From positions 1-64,000 of the forward strand of contig NZ_NFLQ01000003.1 of the NCBI RefSeq assembly GCF_002160985.1: 64,000 nt of DNA, in the 5' to 3' direction. The notes under the pieces were generated by a model. The model was not told where the DNA came from. It worked only from the letters and a program-made list of their open reading frames with translations, and did no database searches. This stretch comes from Lachnoclostridium sp. An118. GTDB taxonomy: Bacteria; Bacillota; Clostridia; Lachnospirales; Lachnospiraceae. Shown here one piece after another: positions 17,657 to 26,130 of this stretch (positions are counted from its first letter, which is position 1; every line of letters starts with the position of its first letter). A program made the translations under genes and the position numbers.

Positions 17657-18675
17657 AATGTGACTCCTTTATCTCCGGCTTTGATATGGCCGATCACATA
17701 AGGCGTATCTCCTGCCGCTTTCATGGCTTCCATGGCTGCGTCCACATCCTTCGGATCCACTGCCACGACCATGCCGATACCCATGTTGAATGTGTTGTAC
17801 ATCATCTGCTCTTCCACATGGCCCTGCTTTGCCAGCATGTCAAAAATGGGCGGCACCGGATAGCTGTCTTTCTCGATCACTGCGTGGGTGCCTTCCTTCA
17901 GCATACGGGGCACGTTCTCGTAGAAGCCGCCCCCTGTGATGTGGCTGCAGGCCTTCACCTTAACTCCTGCGTTTTTCACGCTCTTGAGAGCTTTTACATA
18001 AATCCTCGTAGGGGCCAGGAGAGCCTCCCCCAGGGTCTTCCCAAGCTCGTCATAGTATGTATCCAGAGACTCCCTTGTCATGTCAAACACCTTGCGCACC
18101 AGGGAAAATCCGTTGCTGTGCACGCCGGAAGAAGCCATGCCGATGAGCACATCTCCCTCTGCCAGGTTCTCCCCAGTGATCATATCTTTTCTGTCACAGA
18201 CGCCCACTGCAAATCCGGCCAGATCATAATCATCTTCCGGCATAAGTCCGGGATGCTCCGCCGTCTCGCCGCCGATGAGAGCCGCCTCAGACTGGATGCA
18301 GCCTTCCGCCACTCCTTTTACAATGTCAGCGATCTTTTCCGGATAGTTCTTTCCGCAGGCTATATAGTCCAGGAAGAACAGGGGCTCCCCGCCTGCACAG
18401 GCAATGTCGTTGACACACATGGCCACCGCATCGATGCCGATGGTGTCATGCTTGTCCAGGATCATGGCCAGCTTCACTTTTGTGCCGCAGCCGTCTGTTC
18501 CGGACAGGAGGACCGGGTCCTCCATCTCCTTGATCTTGCTAAGTGAGAAGGCGCCGGAAAATCCTCCCAGACCCCCCAGCACCTCGGGGCGCATGGTCTT
18601 CTTTACATGCTCCTTCATCAGTTCCACGGATCTGTAACCCGCCTCAATATCTACACCAGCATTCTTGTAATCCAT
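17650..18675 (-). CDS. purM: Phosphoribosylformylglycinamidine cyclo-ligase
   Basis: PurM closes the imidazole ring to form AIR. The 341-aa protein has the AIR synthase N-terminal domain with DGCGTKVKLA and a glycine-rich GGETAEHPG segment, and the C-terminal domain with HITGGGFYENVPRML (about 245). Length is as expected. It follows purE by about 40 bases. Confidence 0.97.
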   Translation of the reverse strand: MDYKNAGVDIEAGYRSVELMKEHVKKTMRPEVLGGLGGFSGAFSLSKIKEMEDPVLLSGTDGCGTKVKLAMILDKHDTIGIDAVAMCVNDIACAGGEPLFFLDYIACGKNYPEKIADIVKGVAEGCIQSEAALIGGETAEHPGLMPEDDYDLAGFAVGVCDRKDMITGENLAEGDVLIGMASSGVHSNGFSLVRKVFDMTRESLDTYYDELGKTLGEALLAPTRIYVKALKSVKNAGVKVKACSHITGGGFYENVPRMLKEGTHAVIEKDSYPVPPIFDMLAKQGHVEEQMMYNTFNMGIGMVVAVDPKDVDAAMEAMKAAGDTPYVIGHIKAGDKGVTLC

Positions 18676-18714
18676 ACTCTTCTCCTTATGATCGTTTCTA
18701 TGATACTCCCGTAT

Positions 18715-19236
18715 CTACATCTGCTTGAGATACTCTTTATATCCCAGCTCGTCCAGCTTCGCCGCCTTTGCCTGCACAGTCGCCTTCATCTCCTCTGTGT
18801 AGGCCTTCAGCCTGTCAAGGAGGGCCGCGTCAGAGGTGGCCAGGATCTTCGCCGCCAGGATAGCCGCGTTCATGCCGCCGTCAATGGCCACTGTGGCCAC
18901 CGGGATTCCGGGCGGCATCTGTACGATTGAAAAAAGCGCGTCCTCTCCGGCCAGGTTCTTTCCTGACATGGGCACGCCGATGACCGGCATGGGGAAAATG
19001 GCAGCGCACATACCCGGCAGATGGGCAGCCATGCCTGCTCCCGCGATAATCACCTTAAAATCCTTCTCCTCCGCGCTCTTTGCGTACTCAAAGAACACAT
19101 CCGGCTCCCTGTGAGCGGAGATGATCGTCATCTCATACTCGATCCCCAGTTTTTCCAGCATGTCGGCAGCCTTGCTCATGACCTTCATATCAGAGTCACT
19201 GCCCATTACGATTCCTACTTTTGGCATAGTTTCCAT
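18715..19236 (-). CDS. purE: N5-carboxyaminoimidazole ribonucleotide mutase
   Basis: Class I PurE, converting N5-CAIR to CAIR. The 173-aa protein shows [13 protein letters not shown] (about 8-20), the catalytic His in ISAHREPD (about 38-45), and [14 protein letters not shown]. It is the first gene of the pur operon. A class I PurE normally needs PurK, which is not in this window. Confidence 0.96.
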   Translation of the reverse strand: METMPKVGIVMGSDSDMKVMSKAADMLEKLGIEYEMTIISAHREPDVFFEYAKSAEEKDFKVIIAGAGMAAHLPGMCAAIFPMPVIGVPMSGKNLAGEDALFSIVQMPPGIPVATVAIDGGMNAAILAAKILATSDAALLDRLKAYTEEMKATVQAKAAKLDELGYKEYLKQM

Positions 19237-19290
19237 CCTTTCCGCTTGTATGATTTCTGCTCATCGCTTACTTATAAGTATTGCAGATAA

Positions 19291-19319
19291 ATCATAGCTT
19301 ATTTATTTGTACTTTTCAA
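19291..19319 (-). promoter_or_regulatory. Promoter of the purE operon
   Basis: On the minus strand TTGAAA (19314-19319) and TATGAT (19291-19296) with a 17-base spacer. The -35 box lies inside the 3' end of the aminopeptidase gene. No purine riboswitch fits in the short leader. Confidence 0.55.
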
Positions 19320-21356
19320 TGGTTCATTTAAAATCTCTGTGCCGGGCAGCACAAATTCTCCGTTTTCGATGAGAGGGATCTCCTGCCCATCCCCGGTGAC
19401 TACCGCGATCCGGCCCAGCTCCTCATAGGGGATGGTGATATCTGTATGGCAGTGGAAGTAGGCCCTTGAGATATCCTCCCTGCGCAGGGCAGACACCGAA
19501 TTGTCCCTGGCCACGATCTCCTTCCCGTCCGGGTTGTACACTTTGATGTCCTCAGCCCAGCTGTAGCAGGTGTCTCCCACTGCAAAGTGGGGGCCTGTCT
19601 TCTCGGCGATGAGAATGGGCATCTTATCCCCGATGCCGTATTTCCTGGCCGTCACATAGGCTGTGGTGTTGGTCCCGATGGCGAACTCTCCCAGGGGCAG
19701 GGTCTCGTGCCGGAAGAGGATGTTGTCATAGATGTACTTCTTCCCCTCCTCCTCGTCCGAAAAGCTCCCGCACCGGTAGCCGGTGACCATGCCATCCTCA
19801 AAGGTCAGCTCCAGGTCCTTGAACTGCAGGCCGTTCAGGTACACCTGGCTGACGTGGAGCGTGCCCCGGGTGCCCTCCAGCACAGGAGAGGTGAAGACCT
19901 CCCCTACAGGGATGTTCACATCCGCCACGCAGTTTTCAAAGATGGTCTCCTTCGCAGGGTCCTTAAGGCGGAAGAGCTGCACGGTCATGTCCGTCCTGTT
20001 GCCGCCTCTGCCGAGGATGCGCACATACGCTCCCTGGTCCAGGGCGTCGATGAGATTCTGCTGGACCTTTCCGTAGAGCTCCGCGTCCAGGGTGTTGATC
20101 CGGATCACCTCGTCAAAAATCTCCGGGTACTTCTCCCCTATCTCGGGGACCGGCCAGGCAATGATGGTGAAGCTCCTCTCGTCTCCCGGGATGTACTGGT
20201 TGGTCATCTGGGAGGAGCGGCTGTCATAGAGGAGCATCAGCTCCTCCTGCTTTGCCGTCAGCGCCACTGCCTCCTGCTTTGGCTCCGGCGCAAAGGGCTT
20301 CTCCCCAAAGGTCTCCATGACGGCCGGCCCGGCAAGTCCCAGGGCCAGCTTTTTATTTCTCTCATAGAAGGTGTGCATGACCTCCAGCTTCCTCTCCATG
20401 AAGCGCTTGTTGAAGAAAAGGCCCTGGTCATTCCTGTGGTCATAGTCGTACTGCATGTTGGGGATACCGCCGTGGTAGCCCACCCGCCCGGCTCCCCGCT
20501 TTGTCAGGGCGCTGGATGCCGCCCGGTATATAACAGGCTCAAGGCCCATCTGCCTGAAATTTTTCACAGCTTCCCTCACCACTCGCTCAAAGCCCAGGGT
20601 GTAGCGGATATTGACCGCGCTCTTCTTTGACAGGTCCTTTCCCGTGTTGACAAAGCCCACCCGGTAGCCCTCCGTGTACACGTCCGCCATCCTGCGGACA
20701 GTCTCCTCCGGCAGGGAGGACAGATAGGCGGCCGTCCCCAGCTCATTTTCGCTTATATATTCCCCGAAGAAATAGAGGTATCTGGGGTCCGACAGGTCGC
20801 TGCCCTCCAGGATGTCCAGGGCAAACGTCTTCCCCGGATCGATCTGGTCCCCCACTCTGTCCGCCACGAACACATCGCAGTAGTCGCTGGCATACCAGTA
20901 GATGATGTCCCGCAGCGTGTGTACGGACGGCTCCTCTTCCTCTTCAAAGCAGTTGTAGATTTCTATGAAGAGCTCGTACAGGATATCCAGGTACTCCGTC
21001 CTCCCCTCCGCCGCATAGGGAATGCCGCCCCTTATCTCGGCGTAGAGAAAGCTTAATATCTGCCCGTACTCCTCTCCCAGCTGGTCCACTGCCCAGGCCG
21101 GATCTCCAAAACTTGTCCCGTAATTTTCCGGCAGGATGTCCTCGTAGAGCCTCCTGTTCCACTCCTTCAGCTCCTCCAGAGAGGAAGTCCGGTATTCCCC
21201 GGACCGGACGCATCTGTAAAATCTGTCCAATAAAAGAATAAATTCCGCAGTCCGCCGGAACCAGGGCCGGAACCTCTCTCCTGCCGCCCTCTCATCCGGG
21301 ATCTGCGAAATTCTTTCCATTGCAAGTTCATATCTTTCTTCTGTCAGCTCTGTCAT
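19299..21356 (-). CDS. M29-family aminopeptidase with N-terminal extension
   Basis: The C-terminal two thirds (from about residue 225) match M29 metallo-aminopeptidases: the candidate metal ligands appear in order as Glu in VGEVFTSP (about 487), Glu in GEFAIGTN, His in EKTGPHFAVGDT (about 590), and His and Asp in HCHTDITIP (about 637). Characterised M29 enzymes have about 400 residues; this one has 685, with an acidic N-terminal part of about 220 residues that I do not recognise. It overlaps nothing and begins right next to the stop of the small membrane-protein gene upstream. Confidence 0.85.
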   Translation of the reverse strand: MTELTEERYELAMERISQIPDERAAGERFRPWFRRTAEFILLLDRFYRCVRSGEYRTSSLEELKEWNRRLYEDILPENYGTSFGDPAWAVDQLGEEYGQILSFLYAEIRGGIPYAAEGRTEYLDILYELFIEIYNCFEEEEEPSVHTLRDIIYWYASDYCDVFVADRVGDQIDPGKTFALDILEGSDLSDPRYLYFFGEYISENELGTAAYLSSLPEETVRRMADVYTEGYRVGFVNTGKDLSKKSAVNIRYTLGFERVVREAVKNFRQMGLEPVIYRAASSALTKRGAGRVGYHGGIPNMQYDYDHRNDQGLFFNKRFMERKLEVMHTFYERNKKLALGLAGPAVMETFGEKPFAPEPKQEAVALTAKQEELMLLYDSRSSQMTNQYIPGDERSFTIIAWPVPEIGEKYPEIFDEVIRINTLDAELYGKVQQNLIDALDQGAYVRILGRGGNRTDMTVQLFRLKDPAKETIFENCVADVNIPVGEVFTSPVLEGTRGTLHVSQVYLNGLQFKDLELTFEDGMVTGYRCGSFSDEEEGKKYIYDNILFRHETLPLGEFAIGTNTTAYVTARKYGIGDKMPILIAEKTGPHFAVGDTCYSWAEDIKVYNPDGKEIVARDNSVSALRREDISRAYFHCHTDITIPYEELGRIAVVTGDGQEIPLIENGEFVLPGTEILNEPLKSTNK

Positions 21357-21755
21357 TTAAAACAGCCCCCTTAAAAATATTGCGATCAGCCCGAGAAGAA
21401 GAAGGCCGTTCAGCGCCGCACCCACCCTGCAGGTCACGTAGTTCTTCTCCCGCTCCTTAAAGCCCTGGACAGCGTCCTTCAGGCCGACGACAGCCAGGAC
21501 CAGGGCAAAGAGGCCTACAACGCCGATCAGGAGCCCCACATCTCCTCTGGTTATGTATGATGCAGAAAAAGCCAGCACCAGAAGGAACAGGCAGCACACG
21601 GCCAGAAAGGTGGCTCTTATTCCCCTTCTGGAGTGCTTCAGCTGCGCCTGTCCGTATTTCCGGCTGCGCCTTTTCATCTTCTCTTTTTCAATTTTTTTCT
21701 TTCTTCTTCCCTCCGCCATCTCCTCAATGGCTTCTCTTAGTCTTCTTAGAAGCAT
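21357..21755 (-). CDS. Small integral membrane protein, unknown function
   Basis: The 132-aa protein has a very basic N-terminus of about 45 residues (RRKKKIEKEKMKRRSRK region) and three membrane segments (about 48-66, 73-93 and 110-130). It looks like a group of uncharacterised Lachnospiraceae proteins that I think correspond to DUF6142, but I cannot confirm this. Its start overlaps the end of the VanZ-like gene by 32 bases, and its stop touches the aminopeptidase start codon, so the three genes are probably co-transcribed. Confidence 0.78.
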   Translation of the reverse strand: MLLRRLREAIEEMAEGRRKKKIEKEKMKRRSRKYGQAQLKHSRRGIRATFLAVCCLFLLVLAFSASYITRGDVGLLIGVVGLFALVLAVVGLKDAVQGFKEREKNYVTCRVGAALNGLLLLGLIAIFLRGLF

Positions 21756-22203
21756 GGTGTCTCCTTATCGCTGCGCATATGATAAATATGATGTATCCTG
21801 CCGCCCCTCCTATGGTGTTCAGGAGCAGGTCGTCCACGTCAAAGCTGCCCACCTTCGTCAAGAGCTGAAATGTCTCCACCATCAGACTCAGCGAAAAGCT
21901 GTACAGCACGGCTGCGGCAAAGCTCCTGTACCGGCTCGCCATAGGCAGGAAAAAGCCAAAAGGCATAAAGATCAGCACATTGCCGAAAAGATTGGTAAAC
22001 ACGGCGTAGGTGCCAAGCTGATGCCTGTACGTCCAGAACCTCTTTATTTCCCGGAACAGGACCAGGTTATAGTGGTACTCGCTGGCCGGTCCGGTCCTCC
22101 CGTACAGGTCGGAAAACAGCAGAAAATACACGATAAATGCCATATACAGGATAAAGAGTATCTTCCCCAGTATACGTATTCCCCTGCCTTTTTTATAACT
22201 CAA
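21724..22203 (-). CDS. VanZ-like family membrane protein
   Basis: The 159-aa protein has about four membrane segments (12-30, 67-85, 93-112, 127-145) and typical VanZ-family features: NLVLFREI after the first segment, NLFGNVLIFMPFGFFLP, and VETFQLLTKVGSFDVDDLLLNTIGG. VanZ itself gives low-level teicoplanin resistance, but most members of the family are of unknown role. Confidence 0.9.
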   Translation of the reverse strand: MSYKKGRGIRILGKILFILYMAFIVYFLLFSDLYGRTGPASEYHYNLVLFREIKRFWTYRHQLGTYAVFTNLFGNVLIFMPFGFFLPMASRYRSFAAAVLYSFSLSLMVETFQLLTKVGSFDVDDLLLNTIGGAAGYIIFIICAAIRRHHASKKTKRSH

Positions 22204-22251
22204 GATCTGTCTTCTACTCCTCCATTCAGGCTGTCATCCAGACCGCCCTTT

Positions 22252-22404
22252 CTAAAACATCAGGCCGTTTTTCTCTTTCAGGAGCCTTGCTCCGCTTATG
22301 ATGGCCAGGATGCCCGCCGCCGTGCCCACCACGATCATCACAATGCCAATGGCTATATTTCCGGTCCCTGCAAACGCCATAGATCTGTATGCTTTCTCAT
22401 TCAT
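22252..22404 (-). CDS. Small 50-aa membrane protein, unknown function
   Basis: A short open frame starts MNEKAYRSMAFAGTG at 22404 and ends with a TAG at 22252-22254. An AGGAGG lies 8 bases before the ATG. The product has one long hydrophobic stretch (about residues 17-37, IAIGIVMIVVGTAAGILAIIS) and a basic tail ending KEKNGLMF, so it should be a single-pass membrane protein. It lies 12 bases downstream of pyrE, in the same direction. Confidence 0.7.
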   Translation of the reverse strand: MNEKAYRSMAFAGTGNIAIGIVMIVVGTAAGILAIISGARLLKEKNGLMF

Positions 22405-22416
22405 AGCAACATCCTC

Positions 22417-23097
22417 CTATTTTGCTCCGTACTGTTCATAGTATGCGTCGATGGCCGCCTTTAATGTATCGTCGATGACAACCTTTCCCTCACATTCTTT
22501 GTTCCAGAGGCACTCCACCACCTCTTCCATGGTGACGATGGCCGCCGTGTCAAATCCGTACAGCTCCTTCACCTCGTCCAGGGCCTTCTTCACGCCGCCC
22601 TTTCCGACCTCCATCCGGTCCAGGGACACCATGAGGCCCACGATGGTCACATCCGCCGCGCCCCTCACCTTGGGCACGGTCTCCTCCATGGATTTGCCGG
22701 AGGTAGTCACATCCTCGATCATGATGACCCGGTCGCCGTCCCTCAGGCTGCTGCCCAGGAAGCTCCCCTTGTCAGCTCCGTGGTCTTTCTCCTCCTTGCG
22801 GTCTGAGCAGTAGCGGATCTCCTTTCCGTAGAGCTCGCTGTAGGCGATGGCTGTCACCACTGCCAGGGGTATCCCCTTGTAGGCAGGCCCGAAGAGCACG
22901 TCAAAATCATCCCCGTACCTGTCGTGTATGGCCTTTGCGTAGTACTCTCCCAGCTTCTTTAACTGGGAGCCTGTCACATAGGCGCCGGCGTTCATGAAAA
23001 ATGGAGATTTCCTCCCGCTCTTCAAAGTAAAATCTCCAAATTTCAGCACGTCGCTGTCCACCATAAAACGGATAAATTCCTGCTTGTATCCTTCCAT
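22417..23097 (-). CDS. pyrE: Orotate phosphoribosyltransferase
   Basis: PyrE makes OMP from orotate and PRPP. The 226-aa protein has KFGDFTLKSGRKSPFFMNAG near the N-terminus and the PRPP-binding loop VIMIEDVTTSGKSM (about 134-147). The start is set to the ATG at 23097, which has AGGAGG 9 bases upstream and gives the usual MEGYKQEFIRFMV start; the frame is open 21 codons further but without a ribosome binding site. It has its own promoter and is separated from the other pyr genes by about 2 kb of foreign-looking genes. Confidence 0.96.
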   Translation of the reverse strand: MEGYKQEFIRFMVDSDVLKFGDFTLKSGRKSPFFMNAGAYVTGSQLKKLGEYYAKAIHDRYGDDFDVLFGPAYKGIPLAVVTAIAYSELYGKEIRYCSDRKEEKDHGADKGSFLGSSLRDGDRVIMIEDVTTSGKSMEETVPKVRGAADVTIVGLMVSLDRMEVGKGGVKKALDEVKELYGFDTAAIVTMEEVVECLWNKECEGKVVIDDTLKAAIDAYYEQYGAK

Positions 23098-23150
23098 ATC
23101 TATAAAGCCTCCTGTGATCTGTGAGTATTTAACATGAATTTTTCTTTTCA

Positions 23151-23179
23151 ATTTTAACATAGGTGGGATGTATTTTCAA
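23151..23179 (-). promoter_or_regulatory. Promoter of pyrE
   Basis: On the minus strand TTGAAA (23174-23179) and TAAAAT (23151-23156) with a 17-base spacer, about 50 bases before the start codon. It would allow pyrE expression independent of the genes between it and pyrD. Confidence 0.6.
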
Positions 23180-23264
23180 TCGGTCTGTTGAGGGGATATC
23201 GGTCTTGGGTTTCCGCAGAGCTATCCCCTCAGGGCAAATCCAAAGCAGCGTATCAATTCCGCTG

Positions 23265-24194
23265 TCAGTCCTCCTGAAAATAATGATCATCCAACATATA
23301 TGTTTGCACCGGGGTTATGTGGAGCTGATATTTTTCAATTAGCTCTACTAATCGCTGACCATCAATCAGGGTTACTGTATTTCCGCCCTGCACAGCTTTT
23401 GCCTGTGCCTGTTTGGTAAAATAACTGGTCGTAATAAAAATACCATAATCCGCATTAAAGCTCATCATAACACCCTTAAATTTATCTATTTCAGGTTCAG
23501 ATACCGGATTATCGGTATAGCGTTTACACTGTACTACAACCTTTGCAGTCCTAAACTCATCGGATTCAAAATATCCGTAACCATCAATACCATGGTCACC
23601 TGACATTTTTACTCCTTTTTCACGGTCAAATTTTATGCCCATATGCGAAAACAGAAGCCTTGAAAAGCTCTCAAACTTTTTCGGAGAAAAAAGTTTTATC
23701 TGATCCAACACATCAATCTTCCAGCTTTCGGCCATATCACTTTCATCTTCCATATCTTCAAGCTGGACATCTTCACTTTCCGCCTTGGCAGCCTTACTTT
23801 TTTCCTTTCTGCGCAAATACTGTTCTCTATGCTTTTTTCCCCAATATTCATTTTGGATCCGCAAATCATCCTCAGTGGGGTATGAATTTGTCTCAACAGA
23901 ACGCCCTTTTTCTGTTAAAACTATATCGCCCCCTCGATCATATGCTTGAATATATCCACAATTAAGCAAATTTACAAGCGAAAAATTAAAGTCCATATTA
24001 AAAGGAACGTATTTCGTTCCATTTTTGGAGGTTATTGGTTCAAACACATCCTCATATGATATATTCATTTCATCATCGTCAACAATCCCTTCTTTTATTG
24101 ACTGCCGCGACGCACTCCCTCCAAGCGTCTGTAATACTTTTAATATATATCCTCCGACATTTTCCGCATTACGTTTATATTCCTTTTTTCCCAT
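23265..24194 (-). CDS. Mrr-type restriction endonuclease
   Basis: The C-terminal half (about 180-300) is an Mrr_cat PD-(D/E)XK nuclease: GDHGIDGYGYF followed by VVVQCKRYTDNPVSEPEIDKF, with Asp, Gln and Lys of the active site in place. The N-terminal third has the winged-helix Mrr_N form (NAENVGGYILKVLQTLGG), and a charged linker joins the two. Mrr enzymes cut methylated DNA, so the role is probably type IV restriction. I chose the ATG at 24194 (AGAGGAG 12 bases upstream); the frame is open to 24290 but without a ribosome binding site. The gene is visibly richer in A+T than its neighbours. Confidence 0.88.
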   Translation of the reverse strand: MGKKEYKRNAENVGGYILKVLQTLGGSASRQSIKEGIVDDDEMNISYEDVFEPITSKNGTKYVPFNMDFNFSLVNLLNCGYIQAYDRGGDIVLTEKGRSVETNSYPTEDDLRIQNEYWGKKHREQYLRRKEKSKAAKAESEDVQLEDMEDESDMAESWKIDVLDQIKLFSPKKFESFSRLLFSHMGIKFDREKGVKMSGDHGIDGYGYFESDEFRTAKVVVQCKRYTDNPVSEPEIDKFKGVMMSFNADYGIFITTSYFTKQAQAKAVQGGNTVTLIDGQRLVELIEKYQLHITPVQTYMLDDHYFQED

Positions 24195-24380
24195 AATATC
24201 TGCTTTCTCCTCTGTAAACAGCCATCCATATTTTACTAAATACGTATTCTCTTCGCATTGTCCCAATTTATGCAAAAAAATACTTTGCATATGAATAAAA
24301 TAATTTTAACATCCTTTACTAAGAATTACAGCCCTATTTTTATCTAAGCTTCATGCCGTATTCTTTTTAGTGCAATAAAA

Positions 24381-24438
24381 CAGCTCCGCAATATGCTCTC
24401 CCAATCATACGCATATTACGGAACTGTTTTTATTTTTT
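24381..24438. terminator. Bidirectional intrinsic terminator
   Basis: Arms 24381-24396 and 24411-24426 pair over 16 bases with two wobble positions. Plus strand: followed by TTTTTATTTTTT (24427-24438); minus strand: followed by UUUUAUU. It closes the MntA/HepT-like pair and separates it from the Mrr gene. Confidence 0.75.
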
Positions 24439-24469
24439 ACACCGTGCTCACTGTGCACTGTACATATTC

Positions 24470-24874
24470 TCAAAGGTCTGAAACAATTTTCCCGTAATCC
24501 TTCTCTATCCTCTCCCGCATCTCAACAAATACAGGAATATATTTCTCCAGGATCACCTTTACCATTTGCCGGGCTGCCTCGCCATTGTAAATATGAGTCA
24601 TGTCATTCCTGGCTCTGAGCATTTCAAGCCAGATATCCTCATCAATATAATCGTACGTGGCATAGGCCGCTTTTAAGATTTCTCTGGGCGAGCCGGATTT
24701 CGCCACGCTCCTCCCCTCATAGCTCAGCAGCTCCTTCAGGACCTTCCAGCTAAGTTCAAACTGAAGGAAAAATTTATCAATAATTCCGCTGATGATAAAC
24801 TCATTTGTCAGGTCCTCATCCTTGGCACGCTTCAGGACTTCCAGATTTGCCACAAAGTTTTCAAACTTCTTCAT
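24470..24874 (-). CDS. HEPN-domain protein, HepT/HI0074-like
   Basis: The 134-aa helical protein resembles the nucleotidyltransferase substrate-binding family. It contains RNDMTHIY (about 91-98), which fits the RX4HXY motif of HepT ribonuclease toxins. Its start overlaps the end of the nucleotidyltransferase gene by 14 bases. In characterised HepT/MntA pairs the nucleotidyltransferase silences the toxin by adding AMP to the Tyr of this motif; the same mechanism is inferred here, not shown. Confidence 0.85.
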   Translation of the reverse strand: MKKFENFVANLEVLKRAKDEDLTNEFIISGIIDKFFLQFELSWKVLKELLSYEGRSVAKSGSPREILKAAYATYDYIDEDIWLEMLRARNDMTHIYNGEAARQMVKVILEKYIPVFVEMRERIEKDYGKIVSDL

Positions 24875-25166
24875 ATATCACGACCCCTTCTCTCCTGATA
24901 GTGTCCAGAAATTCTCCCTCTGGCAGCTCCGACAGATCCACGATATCAAATTCCAGGAGCGTAGATGTAGTATCCTGCACATCCAGCGCAAATCCTGAAA
25001 TTTTTCCGCCTTCCGCCGCAAGATCGATATCGCTCGCTCTCCAGTAGTCTCCTCTGGCCCGGGAACCAAATAAGACCACCCGCTTTACACCGTACCGGCG
25101 GGCCAGTTCCCGGATCTCATCCAGCACTACCTGCTTAATTCCTGTATGCTCTGCATCTGCCAGCAA
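24861..25166 (-). CDS. Minimal nucleotidyltransferase, MntA-like
   Basis: The 101-aa protein has a nucleotidyltransferase core with GSRARGDYWRASDIDL (about 34-49), matching GSX10DXD exactly, and a third acidic strand later (LLEFDIVDLSEL). The start is TTG at 25166 with AAGGAG about 10 bases upstream; no ATG is available in frame. Together with the overlapping HEPN gene it forms a probable toxin-antitoxin or abortive-infection pair, this protein being the antitoxin. It follows pyrD by about 60 bases. Confidence 0.85.
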   Translation of the reverse strand: MLADAEHTGIKQVVLDEIRELARRYGVKRVVLFGSRARGDYWRASDIDLAAEGGKISGFALDVQDTTSTLLEFDIVDLSELPEGEFLDTIRREGVVIYEEV

Positions 25167-25227
25167 ATTCTTTTCACTCCTTGTTTTTTAACTACGGGAC
25201 CGGATCCACAGTTTCGCCAGCCGTCTT

Positions 25228-26130
25228 CTACCTGACAGCTCCCACCATGTCTTTCACAGTCTCAAATCCCTGCTTCTCCATATATTTCTCGATGCCATCA
25301 ATGACTTTCAGGGTCACGGCCGGATCGTGGAAGTTGGCCGTTCCCACGGACACAGCGCTGGCCCCGGCCAGGATCATCTCAATGGCGTCCTCCGCCGTGG
25401 CAATACCTCCCATGCCGATAATGGGGATATTTACTGCCTGCGCCGCCTGGTACACCATGCGCACGGCAATGGGGTGGACTGCCGGTCCGGACACGCCGCC
25501 TGTCTTATTTGCCAGGGCAAATGTCCTGCGGTTGATGTCGATCTTCATGCCGGTCAGTGTATTGATAAGGGAGATGGCGTCCGCGCCGCCTGCCTCCGCC
25601 GCCTTTGCGATTTCTGTGATATCCGTCACATTGGGGGTCAGCTTCATGATCACCGGCTGCTTTGCGATCTTCTTGATCTGCGCTGTCAGCTCCTCCACAT
25701 GTCCCGCGTCCTGCCCGAAAGCCAGAAAGCCCGCGTTCACATTGGGGCAGGAGATGTTGATCTCCATCATGTCGATGGGCTCATCTGCCAGCCGCTCCAC
25801 CACTGCCAGATATTCTTCCGGCGCATGACCGCACACGTTCACAATGATCTTTGTGTCAAACTGCTTCAGATAGGGGATATCCCTCTGGCAGAACAGCTCA
25901 ATGCCCGGGTTCTGCAGGCCGATGGCATTCATCATGCCGCCGTACACTTCCGCCACGCGGGGCGTCGGGTTGCCGCTCCAGGGTACATTTGCCACGCCCT
26001 TTGTGGTCACGGCGCCCAGACGGTTCAGATCCACAAAATCTGAAAATTCCTCACCGGATCCAAATGTGCCGGAAGCCACAGTCACCGGGTTCTTCCACTC
26101 TACGCCCGCTATATTTACTTTCATGTCCAT
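25228..26130 (-). CDS. pyrD: Dihydroorotate dehydrogenase B, catalytic subunit
   Basis: Oxidises dihydroorotate to orotate with FMN; the type 1B form hands electrons to PyrK and then NAD. The 300-aa protein shows VASGTFGSGEEF (about 18-29), MNAIGLQNPGIE, the catalytic Cys in NISCPNVNAG (about 128-137), and the FMN-phosphate loops IGMGGIATAEDA and AGASAVSVGTAN. Its start overlaps the pyrK stop by one base, as expected for the PyrDK complex. Confidence 0.97.
   Translation of the reverse strand: MDMKVNIAGVEWKNPVTVASGTFGSGEEFSDFVDLNRLGAVTTKGVANVPWSGNPTPRVAEVYGGMMNAIGLQNPGIELFCQRDIPYLKQFDTKIIVNVCGHAPEEYLAVVERLADEPIDMMEINISCPNVNAGFLAFGQDAGHVEELTAQIKKIAKQPVIMKLTPNVTDITEIAKAAEAGGADAISLINTLTGMKIDINRRTFALANKTGGVSGPAVHPIAVRMVYQAAQAVNIPIIGMGGIATAEDAIEMILAGASAVSVGTANFHDPAVTLKVIDGIEKYMEKQGFETVKDMVGAVR

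Noticed and set aside
23189-23231. Terminator of the Mrr gene
   Set aside because: The stem is perfect but the loop is 23 bases and no U tract follows on the minus strand, so it is kept only as a curious repeat.
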